From an uncultured Anaerolineaceae bacterium (GTDB lineage Bacteria > Chloroflexota > Anaerolineae > Anaerolineales > Anaerolineaceae), in the NCBI GenBank assembly GCA_937897615.1, contig CALCNO010000208.1, positions 1 to 38,883 of the forward strand: a stretch of 38,883 bases of DNA, given 5' to 3'. Below the pieces are notes generated by a model. It made no database searches. It was not told the origin of the DNA and worked only from the letters and a program-made list of their open reading frames with translations. Both the position numbers and the translations under genes were made by a program. Positions 1 through 7,938 of this stretch are shown piece after piece (position 1 is the first letter of the stretch; each line of letters begins with the position of its first letter).

Positions 1-1568
1 TTTCATTCCTCGGCCCGCTGCTCTCGCCATACACGCAAACCGAAGTGTTCAGCGGCACAGGAACTATGTCAAAAGACTTTGCCGGCGCCATTTACAACAA
101 AGAGTTGCGCTACACGGTCGCAAGCGGAAAAACCTTCGGCAGCGCTGAGCGGGCACAATTTTTGCTGGCGCTAAGCAAGAACGCCAAAACCTTTACCTAC
201 AACGATATTCCTTATTACATCGTGAAAGAAAGCGAAGGCACTTACCGCATCCTCGAACTTACCCCGATAGCAGAGGTGCTTCTTGGAAAATTCAGCTCTC
301 CAACCGGTGATACCGTCTCCGAGGAAGTAAAAACTGCATATCAAAGTGCAATAGATGCCCAGAAGAATTCCTTTGAAGTAGGTGGTGTCACCTATCGGAT
401 TACCAAATCTGGGAAAGCCGCATTGGTTTCCACAGAAAACGATGTGGCACTGGCAATGCTTAATGTCTATGATCCCTACAATCAAAAAGACACGGAACAT
501 ATCGCCTCCTTCGATTTCAAACTTTCCAGCAGCCGCGCCATCGCTGAAAAGAAAACCTCCTTCACCCTGGATGGACAGAATTACACTGTCAAATACGGCG
601 AAGGCCAGATAAGCATCCTGGGTAGCGACGGTGCTGAATATGCTGAGGTTTCCGATATCATCGTCAACCCCCTCGATCAAGCCATCTTCCTGGACGTCAA
701 ATTCAAAGCGGCTGCCCGCCAAGCGATCGATGACCAGCAAAACACCTTCTCTTACACCGAGCAAAACGGCGAAGAAGTGGATTACACTATCGCCCGCGTA
801 AACACCAACTACTACATTAAGAAAATCACCTCCACGGAGTTGATCCGCACCTACGAAGAACCATCAGCCGAACATCTGCTTGGCCTTGACAACAATGGCA
901 TGGATCTGATGACCCGCCTGATGTATGGTGGGCGTGTTTCTCTTCTTGTTGGCTTCATCGTAGTATTCATCGAAGTCTTCCTGGGTGTGATTGTGGGTGG
1001 AATCTCAGGCTACTTTGGCGGCGTGATAGACACCGCGCTTATGCGCTTTGTCGATCTCGTCAACAGCATTCCCTTCTGGCCCATGGTGCTCATCTTTGGC
1101 TCAGTGATGGATGCGCTGGAAGTAAAACCCATGCCGAGAATTTTCCTGTTGATGTTTGTGCTCGGGGTGCTGGGCTGGACGGGTGTGGCACGCGTTGTTC
1201 GCGGGCAAATCCTCTCCTTGCGCGAACAGGACTTCATGGTCGCTACCGAAGCCACCGGCATCCGCACCAGCCGCAGGATCTTTAAACATTTGGTGCCCAA
1301 TGTGATGCCCCTGCTGATCGTACATGCCACAGCGGGCCTTGGTGGTGTCATCATCACAGAAGCCACACTGGGCTTCCTTGGCCTGGGCGTCAAGTACCCG
1401 CTGGCTTCCTGGGGCAGTATCATCAATGTGGCCTCAGACGCATTTGTGATGACCAACTACTGGTTCATGTGGATCCCCGCAGGGCTGCTGATCCTCCTGA
1501 CCGTGCTCGGCTTCAACTTTGTTGGCGATGGACTTCGGGATGCTTATGACCCGAAGATGAAAAGGTAG
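1..1568 (+). CDS. Oligopeptide/dipeptide ABC transporter permease, OppC/DppC type (5' truncated by window edge), with large repeat-bearing insertion
   Basis: This is the inner-membrane permease of a peptide/nickel-family ABC importer. The frame is open from base 3 and already reads FLGPLLSPYTQ, the usual end of the first membrane segment, so the true start lies left of the window; the GTG at 45 is internal. The C-terminal half (about 855-1568) is a standard BPD_transp domain, with the entry motif HLLGLDNNGMDL, several hydrophobic segments and an EAA loop around MVATEATGIRTSRRIFKHL that contacts the ATPases. Between the first membrane segment and this core lie roughly 265 residues (about bases 60-855) where the family usually has only a short loop. 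This stretch carries four imperfect repeats of an Ala-rich helix followed by t-F-x-y..Y-x-I. By topology it should be extracytoplasmic. The downstream ATPase gene follows within about ten bases. The family call is firm; the function of the insertion is unknown. Confidence 0.93.
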   Translation, partial: SFLGPLLSPYTQTEVFSGTGTMSKDFAGAIYNKELRYTVASGKTFGSAERAQFLLALSKNAKTFTYNDIPYYIVKESEGTYRILELTPIAEVLLGKFSSPTGDTVSEEVKTAYQSAIDAQKNSFEVGGVTYRITKSGKAALVSTENDVALAMLNVYDPYNQKDTEHIASFDFKLSSSRAIAEKKTSFTLDGQNYTVKYGEGQISILGSDGAEYAEVSDIIVNPLDQAIFLDVKFKAAARQAIDDQQNTFSYTEQNGEEVDYTIARVNTNYYIKKITSTELIRTYEEPSAEHLLGLDNNGMDLMTRLMYGGRVSLLVGFIVVFIEVFLGVIVGGISGYFGGVIDTALMRFVDLVNSIPFWPMVLIFGSVMDALEVKPMPRIFLLMFVLGVLGWTGVARVVRGQILSLREQDFMVATEATGIRTSRRIFKHLVPNVMPLLIVHATAGLGGVIITEATLGFLGLGVKYPLASWGSIINVASDAFVMTNYWFMWIPAGLLILLTVLGFNFVGDGLRDAYDPKMKR

Positions 1569-1577
1569 GTGTTGATA

Positions 1578-2765
1578 ATGACTGGTGAAAATCGTACCCT
1601 CATCGAAAGAATCAACGCGAAATTTAAGCCCAAAGATAGTAACCATATCACCGCACGTGAACTGGCCATGATCTCGCGGGATAACCGCCGCATCACTGAT
1701 GCCATTGAGAAGCAGCGCAACCGCAAGAATGTACCGGAGAGTGAATATCTCTCCAAAATGCACGACCCCACCAATGTGGTGGAATTTGACAATCTGCATA
1801 GCTACTTCTTTACCGACATCGGCACAGTCAAAGCTGTAGATGGTGTTAGCTTTGAAATTCCCAAGGGGAAAACCGTGGGCGTGGTCGGTGAATCCGGCTG
1901 CGGCAAATCGGTGACGGCACTCTCACTGATGCAGCTTATCCAGCGCCCGCAGGGACAGATCGTGGAAGGCGCCATCCGTTTCGATGGCGGTGACAAAGTC
2001 TACGACATTGCCAGGACCCCCACCAATGTGATGGAAACCATCCGCGGCAGCAAGATCTCCATGATCTTCCAGGAGCCGATGACCAGCCTCAACCCGGTCT
2101 TCCGCGCCGGCGACCAAATCGACGAAGTGGTCAAGTTGCACAATCCGGAAATGACGGAAGAGCAAGTCAAGGAAGTCTCGCTCAAAATGATCGACATGGT
2201 GGGCATTGCCAACAATACCGGCGTGTATAGCATGTACCCGCACGAACTCTCCGGTGGCATGCGGCAGCGCATCATGATTGCCATGGCCCTTGCCTGCAAC
2301 CCCAAGCTGATCATTGCCGATGAGCCCACCACTGCCCTGGATGTGACCATCCAGGCACAGATCCTGGATCTGCTGCGCAACCTCAAGGACAAGATCAATT
2401 CCAGCATCATGCTCATCACGCACGACCTGGGCGTGATTGCCGAAATGGCCGATTATGTGGTAATCATGTACGCCGGCCGCATTGTGGAAAAGGGCACTGC
2501 CCTGGAGGTGTTCCACAATCCTCTGCACCCCTACACGGTTGGCCTGATGAAATCCAAACCGGTGATCAACCGCTACGTGGACAGGCTTTACAGCATTCCC
2601 GGCAGCGTCCCCAATCCAATCAACATGCCAAATTACTGTTATTTCAAGGACCGTTGTGAAAAACGCATGGACGTTTGTAACGGCGTGTACCCCAGGGAGG
2701 TGTACGTGACCAAAACACACATGGCCACCTGCTACCAGTACATTCCTAACGGATCCGAGGGTTAA
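1578..2765 (+). CDS. Peptide ABC transporter ATP-binding protein (OppD/DppD type)
   Basis: One of two nucleotide-binding subunits that power the peptide importer. The sequence shows Walker A GESGCGKS, signature LSGGMRQR, Walker B LIIADEPTTALD and H-loop THD, then the C-terminal oligopeptide-transporter domain (NPLHPYTVGLM) with four cysteines ending in C-Y-F-K-D-R-C, C-N-G and a late T-C-Y. I prefer the ATG at 1578 over the GTG at 1569 because AGGTAGGTG lies at a suitable distance from 1578. About 55 residues precede the first strand of the ABC fold, a longer N-terminal tail than in most OppD proteins. The gene directly follows the permease and is 2 bp from the second ATPase, so all three are co-transcribed. 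The transported peptide or other solute cannot be told from sequence. Confidence 0.95.
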   Translation: MTGENRTLIERINAKFKPKDSNHITARELAMISRDNRRITDAIEKQRNRKNVPESEYLSKMHDPTNVVEFDNLHSYFFTDIGTVKAVDGVSFEIPKGKTVGVVGESGCGKSVTALSLMQLIQRPQGQIVEGAIRFDGGDKVYDIARTPTNVMETIRGSKISMIFQEPMTSLNPVFRAGDQIDEVVKLHNPEMTEEQVKEVSLKMIDMVGIANNTGVYSMYPHELSGGMRQRIMIAMALACNPKLIIADEPTTALDVTIQAQILDLLRNLKDKINSSIMLITHDLGVIAEMADYVVIMYAGRIVEKGTALEVFHNPLHPYTVGLMKSKPVINRYVDRLYSIPGSVPNPINMPNYCYFKDRCEKRMDVCNGVYPREVYVTKTHMATCYQYIPNGSEG

Positions 2766-2767
2766 GC

Positions 2768-3769
2768 ATGGAAAACAAATTTGTTGAAACCAGTATTCAC
2801 GAAAATGATCTCGTGCTTGAAGTGAACAACCTCAAGCAGTATTTTCCTATCAAAGCCGGCTTGATGCAGCACGTAGTGGGGTACGTCAAGGCAGTTGACG
2901 GCATCAGCTTCAAGATCAAGCGCGGTAAAACAATGGGACTGGTGGGTGAATCCGGCTGCGGTAAAACCACCGTAGGCAAAACCATCTTACGCTTGAACGA
3001 AAAAACCAGCGGCGAGGTGCTTTTCTTCGGCTTTGATATCTTCCAGCTTTCTAAAAAAGAGATGCGCGCCATCCGCCCAAAGATGCAGATCATCTTCCAG
3101 GACCCTTACTCCAGCCTTTCACCCCGCCTGCCGGTGAGCGAGATCATCGGCGAGGCCGTCAAAGAACACAAGATCGTTCCCGATAAGGAATATGACGAGC
3201 ACCTCGACAGCGTGATGAAAGCCTGCGGCCTGCAGCCCTACCACAAAGACCGCTATCCGCACGAATTCTCCGGCGGGCAACGACAGCGTATCTGCATTGC
3301 CAGGGCGCTGGCGCTCAACCCCTCTTTTGTGGTCTGCGATGAGCCAGTTTCTGCGCTGGATGTTTCCATCCAGGCGCAGATCATCAATCTATTGATGGAC
3401 TTGCAGGAAAAATTCAAACTGACCTATCTCTTCATCTCGCACGACCTTTCAGTCGTCGAGCACATCTCGGATGACGTCGGTGTGATGTACCTGGGCAACC
3501 TGGTAGAGTACGGCACCAAGGAACAAATCTTCAAAAATCCGCTGCATCCCTACACCCAGGCACTTCTCAGCGCTGCACCTGTTCCAGACCCTGCCGCCAA
3601 GATGAATCGCATCATCCTGGAAGGCAGCATTCCGTCTCCAGCAAACCCACCCGCCGGCTGCAAATTCCACACGCGCTGCCGCAAGTGCATGGAAATCTGC
3701 AAGACGGTTGCCCCGCAAGTGCGCGAAGTGGAACCCGGGCATGAGGTGGTTTGTCACCTTTATAATTAG
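2768..3769 (+). CDS. Peptide ABC transporter ATP-binding protein (OppF/DppF type)
   Basis: Second ATPase of the importer, 333 residues, normal for the family. Walker A is GESGCGKTT, the signature FSGGQRQR, Walker B FVVCDEPVSALDVS and the H-loop SHD. The C-terminal oligopeptide domain (NPLHPYTQALLSAAPVPDP) ends with a cysteine cluster, C-K-F-H-T-R-C-R-K-C-M-E-I-C, plus a late V-C-H. In related dipeptide importers such cysteines have been proposed to bind a metal or Fe-S cluster; that is family knowledge, not something shown here. The ATG at 2768 sits two bases after the stop of the previous ATPase, with GGATCCGAGG just upstream. A small membrane-protein gene follows 12 bp downstream in the same operon. 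Confidence 0.95.
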   Translation: MENKFVETSIHENDLVLEVNNLKQYFPIKAGLMQHVVGYVKAVDGISFKIKRGKTMGLVGESGCGKTTVGKTILRLNEKTSGEVLFFGFDIFQLSKKEMRAIRPKMQIIFQDPYSSLSPRLPVSEIIGEAVKEHKIVPDKEYDEHLDSVMKACGLQPYHKDRYPHEFSGGQRQRICIARALALNPSFVVCDEPVSALDVSIQAQIINLLMDLQEKFKLTYLFISHDLSVVEHISDDVGVMYLGNLVEYGTKEQIFKNPLHPYTQALLSAAPVPDPAAKMNRIILEGSIPSPANPPAGCKFHTRCRKCMEICKTVAPQVREVEPGHEVVCHLYN

Positions 3770-3781
3770 CAGGAAAATAAA

Positions 3782-4048
3782 ATGGCGCGCCAAGCGAAAC
3801 AGTACGATGATGACGACGGCAGGGTGATCTGCAACATGGACGTGGAGGGCATGCGCTGGCATGATAAGCGCGTCCGCCGCGAAGAGAGAGCCGCTGCCCG
3901 CAACATTCGCACAGGTGACCAGATGACCCGCGCTGAAGCGCGCAAGTATACCTGGTACTCCCTGCTTGCTGGGCTGTTGATTGCCACCGTCTTTTCCGCT
4001 GTTTGGGTACTCTTTACCCTGTTCTGTACGCAAGTGTGGTTCCGCTAG
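3782..4048 (+). CDS. Small single-span membrane protein, unknown function
   Basis: 88 residues. The N-terminal two thirds is charged and soluble (an acidic run DDDDG, then a basic/acidic alternating stretch with RREERAAARN). One hydrophobic segment, about residues 60-83 (WYSLLAGLLIATVFSAVWVL), follows, then a short tail FCTQVWFR. The predicted topology is a cytoplasmic N-terminus with a C-terminal anchor. It starts 12 bp after the second ABC ATPase, behind AGGAAAATAAA, and is followed at once by a strong terminator, so it is the last gene of the peptide-transporter operon. I do not recognise the family; a small accessory subunit of the importer is possible but purely positional. Confidence 0.75.
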   Translation: MARQAKQYDDDDGRVICNMDVEGMRWHDKRVRREERAAARNIRTGDQMTRAEARKYTWYSLLAGLLIATVFSAVWVLFTLFCTQVWFR

Positions 4049-4055
4049 CCTCAAC

Positions 4056-4090
4056 AGAGCCGCTTCTTCACGAAGCGGCTCTTTGTTTTT
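4056..4090 (+). terminator. Rho-independent terminator of the peptide ABC operon
   Basis: A perfect 11-bp stem, AGAGCCGCTTC (4056-4066) with GAAGCGGCTCT (4072-4082), a 5-base loop, and a T-rich tail TTGTTTTT. It lies 8 bases after the stop of the small membrane protein. Confidence 0.95.
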
Positions 4091-4107
4091 CGTCTTCCAA
4101 TTACCCC

Positions 4108-4139
4108 TTGAAAAAAACAGGGGGAAGTTCCTTTATAAT
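4108..4139 (+). promoter_or_regulatory. Candidate promoter of the DUF218 gene
   Basis: A perfect -10 box TATAAT (4134-4139) has TTGAAA (4108-4113) upstream. The 20-base spacer is long for a sigma-70 promoter, so the -35 assignment is weak. The start codon at 4158 is only 18 bases below the -10, which implies a very short leader. Confidence 0.5.
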
Positions 4140-4157
4140 TGGGAGACAAGACAGCTT

Positions 4158-4799
4158 ATGAAAAAAAACTTATTAACCCTCTTAGTGGTAGCAACCGTGC
4201 TTTGTGGAATCGGCCTGGTGTTTTTACAACCCATTGGCGATTACCTGGTGGTTGAAGATCAGCTGGAGAAAGCTGACCTGATCGCTGCTGTCAGTGGGCC
4301 TGAATACCGCATTGTGTACGCCTCCGAACTTTACACCCGCGGGCTGGGCGCAACGCTGTTTTTCACCGGCGGCTACAGCCAGGAGAACCAGCGCATTGAA
4401 GCCTCGTGGAGCAAGTATATTGCCACCACCCACGGCGTGCCTGAGGAAGCCATTGCCACCGATGACAGTGCCGTCCTCTCCACCCACGATGAGGCCGTGT
4501 TGCTCAAAAGCTACATTGATGTTCACGCCGATACGATCAAATCGGTTACGCTTGTCACCGATCCGTATCATTCGCGCCGCGCCAGGTGGATCTACAAGAA
4601 GGTGCTGGGGCCAGACATCCAACTGTACATGGCGCCGGTGCCGCGCAGCCGCACTGACTTCCCCAAGTACTGGTGGACGGAAGCCAAGTCGCGCAAAATC
4701 GTCTTCACCGAATATGTGAAACTGGCGTTTTACTATTTGCGCTACCAGGTGGCCAGCGGGAATTTTCAAAAGTGGCTTTCTCAATTTGATCAATATTGA
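4158..4799 (+). CDS. DUF218 / YdcF-SanA-ElyC family membrane-anchored protein
   Basis: 213 residues. An N-terminal hydrophobic segment (residues 5-25, LLTLLVVATVLCGIGLVFL) would anchor the protein in the membrane. The rest matches the DUF218 fold: ADLIAAVSGPEYRIVYASELYTRG, a strand ending in FFTGG, STHDEAVLLKSY, then VTLVTDPYHSRRARWIYKKV. Relatives (ElyC, SanA, YdcF) are linked to envelope integrity, with unsettled chemistry. I chose ATG 4158 because the hydrophobic signal starts there and the promoter and upstream terminator leave no room for an earlier start; there is no convincing Shine-Dalgarno. The last codons overlap a palindromic repeat cluster that leads into the MoaD/AOR operon. Family call good, function open. 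Confidence 0.85.
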   Translation: MKKNLLTLLVVATVLCGIGLVFLQPIGDYLVVEDQLEKADLIAAVSGPEYRIVYASELYTRGLGATLFFTGGYSQENQRIEASWSKYIATTHGVPEEAIATDDSAVLSTHDEAVLLKSYIDVHADTIKSVTLVTDPYHSRRARWIYKKVLGPDIQLYMAPVPRSRTDFPKYWWTEAKSRKIVFTEYVKLAFYYLRYQVASGNFQKWLSQFDQY

Positions 4800-4819
4800 T
4801 CAGCATTGACCTAAAGGTC
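4785..4819 (+). repeat. Three helically phased ATTGATCA-like repeats and a GACC/GGTC inverted repeat
   Basis: TTTGATCA (4785-4792), ATTGATCA (4795-4802) and ATTGACC (4805-4811) recur at exactly 10-base intervals. The first two together form the perfect 16-bp palindrome TGATCAATATTGATCA (4787-4802), and the third opens the inverted repeat GACC-TAAA-GGTC (4808-4819). The cluster straddles the stop codon of the DUF218 gene and lies 37-70 bases upstream of the MoaD-like gene. The placement and 10-bp phasing suggest a regulator binding site for the AOR operon. No regulator is assigned. Confidence 0.5.
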
Positions 4820-4855
4820 GCCTTAAGCAAATTGCACCAACCAACATAGATTGAT

Positions 4856-5125
4856 ATGAGTGAACATCAAAGCATGAGCGTTGAAGCAAATATCAAAATA
4901 AGGGTATACGTTCCGGCATTCATCAACCACGAGAGGCTTGACGCTGACAGCTACGCCTATCTCGAGGACGGCGCCAGAATGTCCGATCTGTATCGTTATC
5001 TAAAGATTCCCCTTCCTCTCCGCCTTTCTTTTCTTTATTTTCTAAACTATGAACCCTCAAAATGGAATGCGCAGTTGAAGGATGGGGATACGGTCACATT
5101 TCTATTCCCAATCACAGGCGGCTAA
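4856..5125 (+). CDS. MoaD/ThiS-like ubiquitin-fold sulfur carrier protein
   Basis: 89 residues ending in FLFPITGG. The terminal Gly-Gly is the hallmark of MoaD/ThiS proteins, where it is activated as an acyl-adenylate and thiocarboxylate to deliver sulfur. The final strand LKDGDTVTFLFPITGG is characteristic, and the early strand IKIRVYVPAFI fits the beta-grasp fold. It lies 18 bp before an aldehyde ferredoxin oxidoreductase gene, so it probably serves pyranopterin (tungstopterin) cofactor assembly for that enzyme. The start is uncertain: ATG 4856 and ATG 4874 are both in frame and neither has a good ribosome binding site. No MoaE, MoaA or ThiF-like gene lies in the window, so the partner enzymes must be encoded elsewhere. 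Confidence 0.85.
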   Translation: MSEHQSMSVEANIKIRVYVPAFINHERLDADSYAYLEDGARMSDLYRYLKIPLPLRLSFLYFLNYEPSKWNAQLKDGDTVTFLFPITGG

Positions 5126-5143
5126 AAAAGCGGAGGAGTGACA

Positions 5144-7126
5144 ATGAAGGGATACGTTGGTAAAGCTCTGTTTGTCAACCTGACCACTGGAGAAATCCAT
5201 GCGGAGACCGTTGCGGATGAGGTTTACGAGAACTTCCTTTCCGGCGTGGGGTTGGGCGTGCATACGCTCTACCAGCGTATTCCTGCCGGGGCTGACCCGC
5301 TTGGCCCGGATAACATGCTGGGATTCGTCAGTGGCTTGCTCACCGGCACGCCCAGCGTGGTTACTGGGCGCTGGATGGTAGTGTGCAAGTCGCCCATCAC
5401 CGGCGGCTGGGGCGACTCCAATTGTGGCGGAACGTTCTCGCCTGCCATCAAACAATGCGGTTACGACGCCATCTTTATCAACGGCGCTGCCAGCACACCG
5501 GTTTACCTGTATGTGGACCACAAAACCGCCGAACTGCGCCCGGCAGAGCACGTGTGGGGGATGGACGCCATTGAAGCCGAAAAAGCACTGCAGAAGGAAT
5601 GCTGGCAGGCTAAGAAACCCTCTGTGGCTGTGATCGGCACTTCAGGAGAGAAAGTATCCCTCATCTCCGGCATTGTCAATGATGGCGGGCGTATTGCCGC
5701 CCGTTCCGGCGGCGGCGCGGTGATGGGATCAAAAAAGCTCAAAGCGGTAGTGCTGGCAGGCATCAAACCCATTGGCTGCGCCGATCCTGCGGCGATGAAA
5801 GCCATCAGCAAGGAACTATCGCAGAAAATGCGTAAAGCCAATCTTCCGGTAAAGGGCGGTGTTCTGGCGCTGCTGGGAACGATGTTGGCCAGGATGAAGC
5901 GCGCCCTCCCCCTGGATGGCATGATGGTGGGAATGTTGATGAAACGCTGGGGCACCATCAGCAATAACACCATGGGAGTCACCTCCGGCGATTCGCCCAT
6001 AAAAAACTGGGGCGGCTCCGTGGCAGATTACAACCATGCCTATTACAGGCATCTCAACCCGGATAAAGTAATCCAGCTTGAGCAAAAGAAGTATCACTGT
6101 TATTCCTGCGTGATCGGCTGCGGCGGGATTGTGGAAATTGCCAAAGCCACCAACGGCGAGTTCACCCACACGCACAAACCCGAATACGAAACCATGATGA
6201 CCTTCGGCGGACTGGTGATGAGCAAAGACTTTAACGCCATTTTGTACATCAACGAACTGCTCAACCGTGCCGGTATGGATAGCATTTCCGCCGGCGCTAC
6301 GGTGGCATTTGCTGTTGAATGCTATCAAAACGGCATCATCACTAAAGAAATAGCCAATGGCCTGGAATTAAACTGGGGAAACTCCAAAGCAATTGTGGCA
6401 CTGGTAAAAAAGATGATTGCCCGCGAAGGGATTGGCGACCTGCTGGCCGATGGGGTAAAAGCGGCCGCGCATAAACTGGGGGCCAGCGACAAGCCCTACA
6501 CCGTCACCGCCGGGGGACAGGAACCCGGTATGCACGATTCCCGCATGGACCCGTTGATGGGAGTGCATTACAGCGTGGATCCAACGCCCGGGCGGCATAC
6601 CATCGGCTCCGGCCAGTACTACGACATGCTCCACCTGTGGGAAAAAGTCTCCTGGGCACCCCGCGCCGGGATGTACCTGAAAGCCAACGAATACCTGCCA
6701 AGCGATGAAGTGGCCCTCAAGACTGTGGCGACCTCTTGCTACAAAGAACTGACTGACGGTGCCGGCGGCTGCCTCTTTGCGATGGTAATGGGCGTCAATC
6801 ACTGGAAACTGTTTGAATGGCTCAATGCCGCCACCGGCTGGCAGAAAACCCCCGATGAATACATGATTATCGGAAAGCGCATCCAGACCCTGCGCCAGAT
6901 GTTTGGCATCAAGCACGGCGTTGATCCGATGAGTTTTAAAATGAGCGCACGCATGGCCGGAGAACCGCCATTGAAAGAGGGCCCCAACAAGGGAAAAACT
7001 GTGCCCATCAAGGAAATGATGCACGCGCACTGGAAGCATTACGGCTGGGATGAGCAGACCGGCATCCCCACCGCGCAAACGCTGGCGGAGCTGGGCCTGG
7101 AAACACTAACGGCGCAGAGGAGTTGA
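5144..7126 (+). CDS. Aldehyde ferredoxin oxidoreductase (tungsten-dependent AOR family)
   Basis: 660 residues, in the family's size range. AOR enzymes oxidise aldehydes to acids, or run the reverse, with a tungsten bis-pyranopterin and one [4Fe-4S] cluster, passing electrons to ferredoxin. The N-terminus MKGYVGKALFVNLTTGEI is typical, as is the GPDNMLGFVSGLLTGT region. The cluster ligands are visible as C319-x2-C322-x3-C326 (HCYSCVIGC) and a late Cys543 in DGAGGC. I prefer ATG 5144 (with GGAGGAG at 5132-5138) over the in-frame GTG at 5138. The gene follows a MoaD-like protein and precedes a small ferredoxin by one base, giving a cofactor-enzyme-electron carrier operon. The substrate is unknown: AOR, FOR, GAPOR and benzoyl-CoA reductase-related members cannot be separated by eye. 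Confidence 0.93.
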   Translation: MKGYVGKALFVNLTTGEIHAETVADEVYENFLSGVGLGVHTLYQRIPAGADPLGPDNMLGFVSGLLTGTPSVVTGRWMVVCKSPITGGWGDSNCGGTFSPAIKQCGYDAIFINGAASTPVYLYVDHKTAELRPAEHVWGMDAIEAEKALQKECWQAKKPSVAVIGTSGEKVSLISGIVNDGGRIAARSGGGAVMGSKKLKAVVLAGIKPIGCADPAAMKAISKELSQKMRKANLPVKGGVLALLGTMLARMKRALPLDGMMVGMLMKRWGTISNNTMGVTSGDSPIKNWGGSVADYNHAYYRHLNPDKVIQLEQKKYHCYSCVIGCGGIVEIAKATNGEFTHTHKPEYETMMTFGGLVMSKDFNAILYINELLNRAGMDSISAGATVAFAVECYQNGIITKEIANGLELNWGNSKAIVALVKKMIAREGIGDLLADGVKAAAHKLGASDKPYTVTAGGQEPGMHDSRMDPLMGVHYSVDPTPGRHTIGSGQYYDMLHLWEKVSWAPRAGMYLKANEYLPSDEVALKTVATSCYKELTDGAGGCLFAMVMGVNHWKLFEWLNAATGWQKTPDEYMIIGKRIQTLRQMFGIKHGVDPMSFKMSARMAGEPPLKEGPNKGKTVPIKEMMHAHWKHYGWDEQTGIPTAQTLAELGLETLTAQRS

Positions 7127-7127
7127 A

Positions 7128-7358
7128 ATGGCCGCAAAGATCCCTGAATTTGATTACGCAATCTGCATGGCCTGCAACATTTGTGCAGAACTCTGCCCGT
7201 TGACCTGCATTGAAATGTCAAAGACGGGCATTGACGCTCTCAAAAAAGTCTACCCGGTGCTGGCCTCACCCGCTACTTGCACGGGATGTTCCATTTGCAA
7301 GAACGCCTGTCCGGTGGAAGCCATCAGTATGAAAGAGACAATCCCCACAAGCCATTAA
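7128..7358 (+). CDS. 2x[4Fe-4S] ferredoxin, probable electron partner of AOR
   Basis: 76 residues with two cluster motifs: C13-x2-C16-x2-C19-x3-C23-P and C51-x2-C54-x2-C57-x3-C61-P. An extra Cys27 follows the first motif. The spacer between the motifs is a little longer than in clostridial ferredoxins. The start ATG at 7128 is one base after the AOR stop, behind GGAG, so the two proteins are made together. This ferredoxin is the obvious acceptor or donor for the AOR. It could equally be called an AOR beta subunit of the AorA type; sequence alone does not decide. Confidence 0.93.
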   Translation: MAAKIPEFDYAICMACNICAELCPLTCIEMSKTGIDALKKVYPVLASPATCTGCSICKNACPVEAISMKETIPTSH

Positions 7359-7381
7359 TCCTTTCAGCCGGGGGAAGTGCT

Positions 7382-7831
7382 TTAATCTTGAATAGCCCCT
7401 TTTTGCCGCGGGTCAAAGCCGACGGGCCAGTGGGTGGCAGAATCATACACGGCCCCGGATAAGCACACGTCATCCAGATCAGCATCCTCAAAATTAGCAC
7501 CTTCCAGGTGAGCACCGGTCATATTGACGCCCTTCAAGCTGGCACCCTTGAGGTTGGCGTTGCGAAAGTTCACGCGTTCCATGACCGAGTGCTTAAAGAA
7601 TGCCCCCGAAAGATCCGCACCTTCAAAGTTGGCATCACAAAGCAGGGAACGTTTGAGATTGACCTCGCGCAAATCTGCCCCACTTAAATTCACTCCAATC
7701 AGGCTGGCGCTGTAGAGATTTGCACCGACCAAAACTGCCCGCTCGCCCCCCACCTCACCGAGGAGATATCCCTGGTGTCTTTCTACCGCCTTTAGCAAAT
7801 CTCCATAGTCCACCCGATTAGAAATTGTCAT
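7382..7831 (-). CDS. Pentapeptide-repeat protein
   Basis: 149 residues. From about residue 30 to 130 the chain is built of A(D/N)LXX pentapeptides (ANLYS, VNLSG, ADLRE, VNLKR, ANFEG, ADLSG, VNFRN, ANLKG and so on), which fold as a right-handed quadrilateral beta-helix. It ends with a short tail, THWPVGFDPRQKGA, often seen at the end of such proteins. There is no signal peptide, so it is probably cytoplasmic. It is convergent with the ferredoxin gene and divergent from the XRE regulator. Its promoter region contains the upstream copy of the twin palindromes, so the regulator may control it. Known members bind DNA gyrase or act as scaffolds, but most have no assigned role, and none is assigned here. 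Confidence 0.9.
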   Translation of the reverse strand: MTISNRVDYGDLLKAVERHQGYLLGEVGGERAVLVGANLYSASLIGVNLSGADLREVNLKRSLLCDANFEGADLSGAFFKHSVMERVNFRNANLKGASLKGVNMTGAHLEGANFEDADLDDVCLSGAVYDSATHWPVGFDPRQKGAIQD

Positions 7832-7886
7832 ATTAACCCATCTCCAGGGAAATAAACGTCCTTGGTATTACCGTTTTGGTAGTTCT

Positions 7887-7904
7887 TTACTATAATTATA
7901 GCAA
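7887..7904 (+). promoter_or_regulatory. Operator-like palindrome, copy 1
   Basis: TTACTATAATTATAGCAA, an 18-bp imperfect palindrome. It nearly matches copy 2, whose first base is exactly 42 bases downstream. It includes a palindromic TATAATTATA (7891-7900) that can supply a -10 box for the minus-strand pentapeptide gene. Confidence 0.65.
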
Positions 7905-7909
7905 ATGTA

Positions 7910-7938
7910 TTGACTTTTTTCTCGTTTTTTACTATTAT
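7910..7938 (+). promoter_or_regulatory. Sigma-70-type promoter of the XRE regulator gene
   Basis: TTGACT (7910-7915), a 17-base spacer, then TATTAT (7933-7938). The -10 lies inside the second palindrome, so a repressor bound there would block the promoter. The predicted leader is about 25 bases and contains the ribosome binding site. Confidence 0.8.

Noticed and set aside
171..764. Long minus-strand frame opposite the ABC permease insertion
   Set aside because: It is antisense to a frame that continues without break into a conserved permease core, has no ribosome site, and no recognisable protein features.
1923..2720. 265-codon minus-strand frame opposite the first ABC ATPase
   Set aside because: His/Val/Asp-rich composition typical of an antisense shadow of a GC-rich gene; the plus strand has all ABC motifs.
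4785..4802. FNR/CRP-type site TTGAT-N4-ATCAA in front of the AOR operon
   Set aside because: The spacing does not fit: the palindrome is TGATCAATATTGATCA, so I report only phased repeats without naming a regulator.
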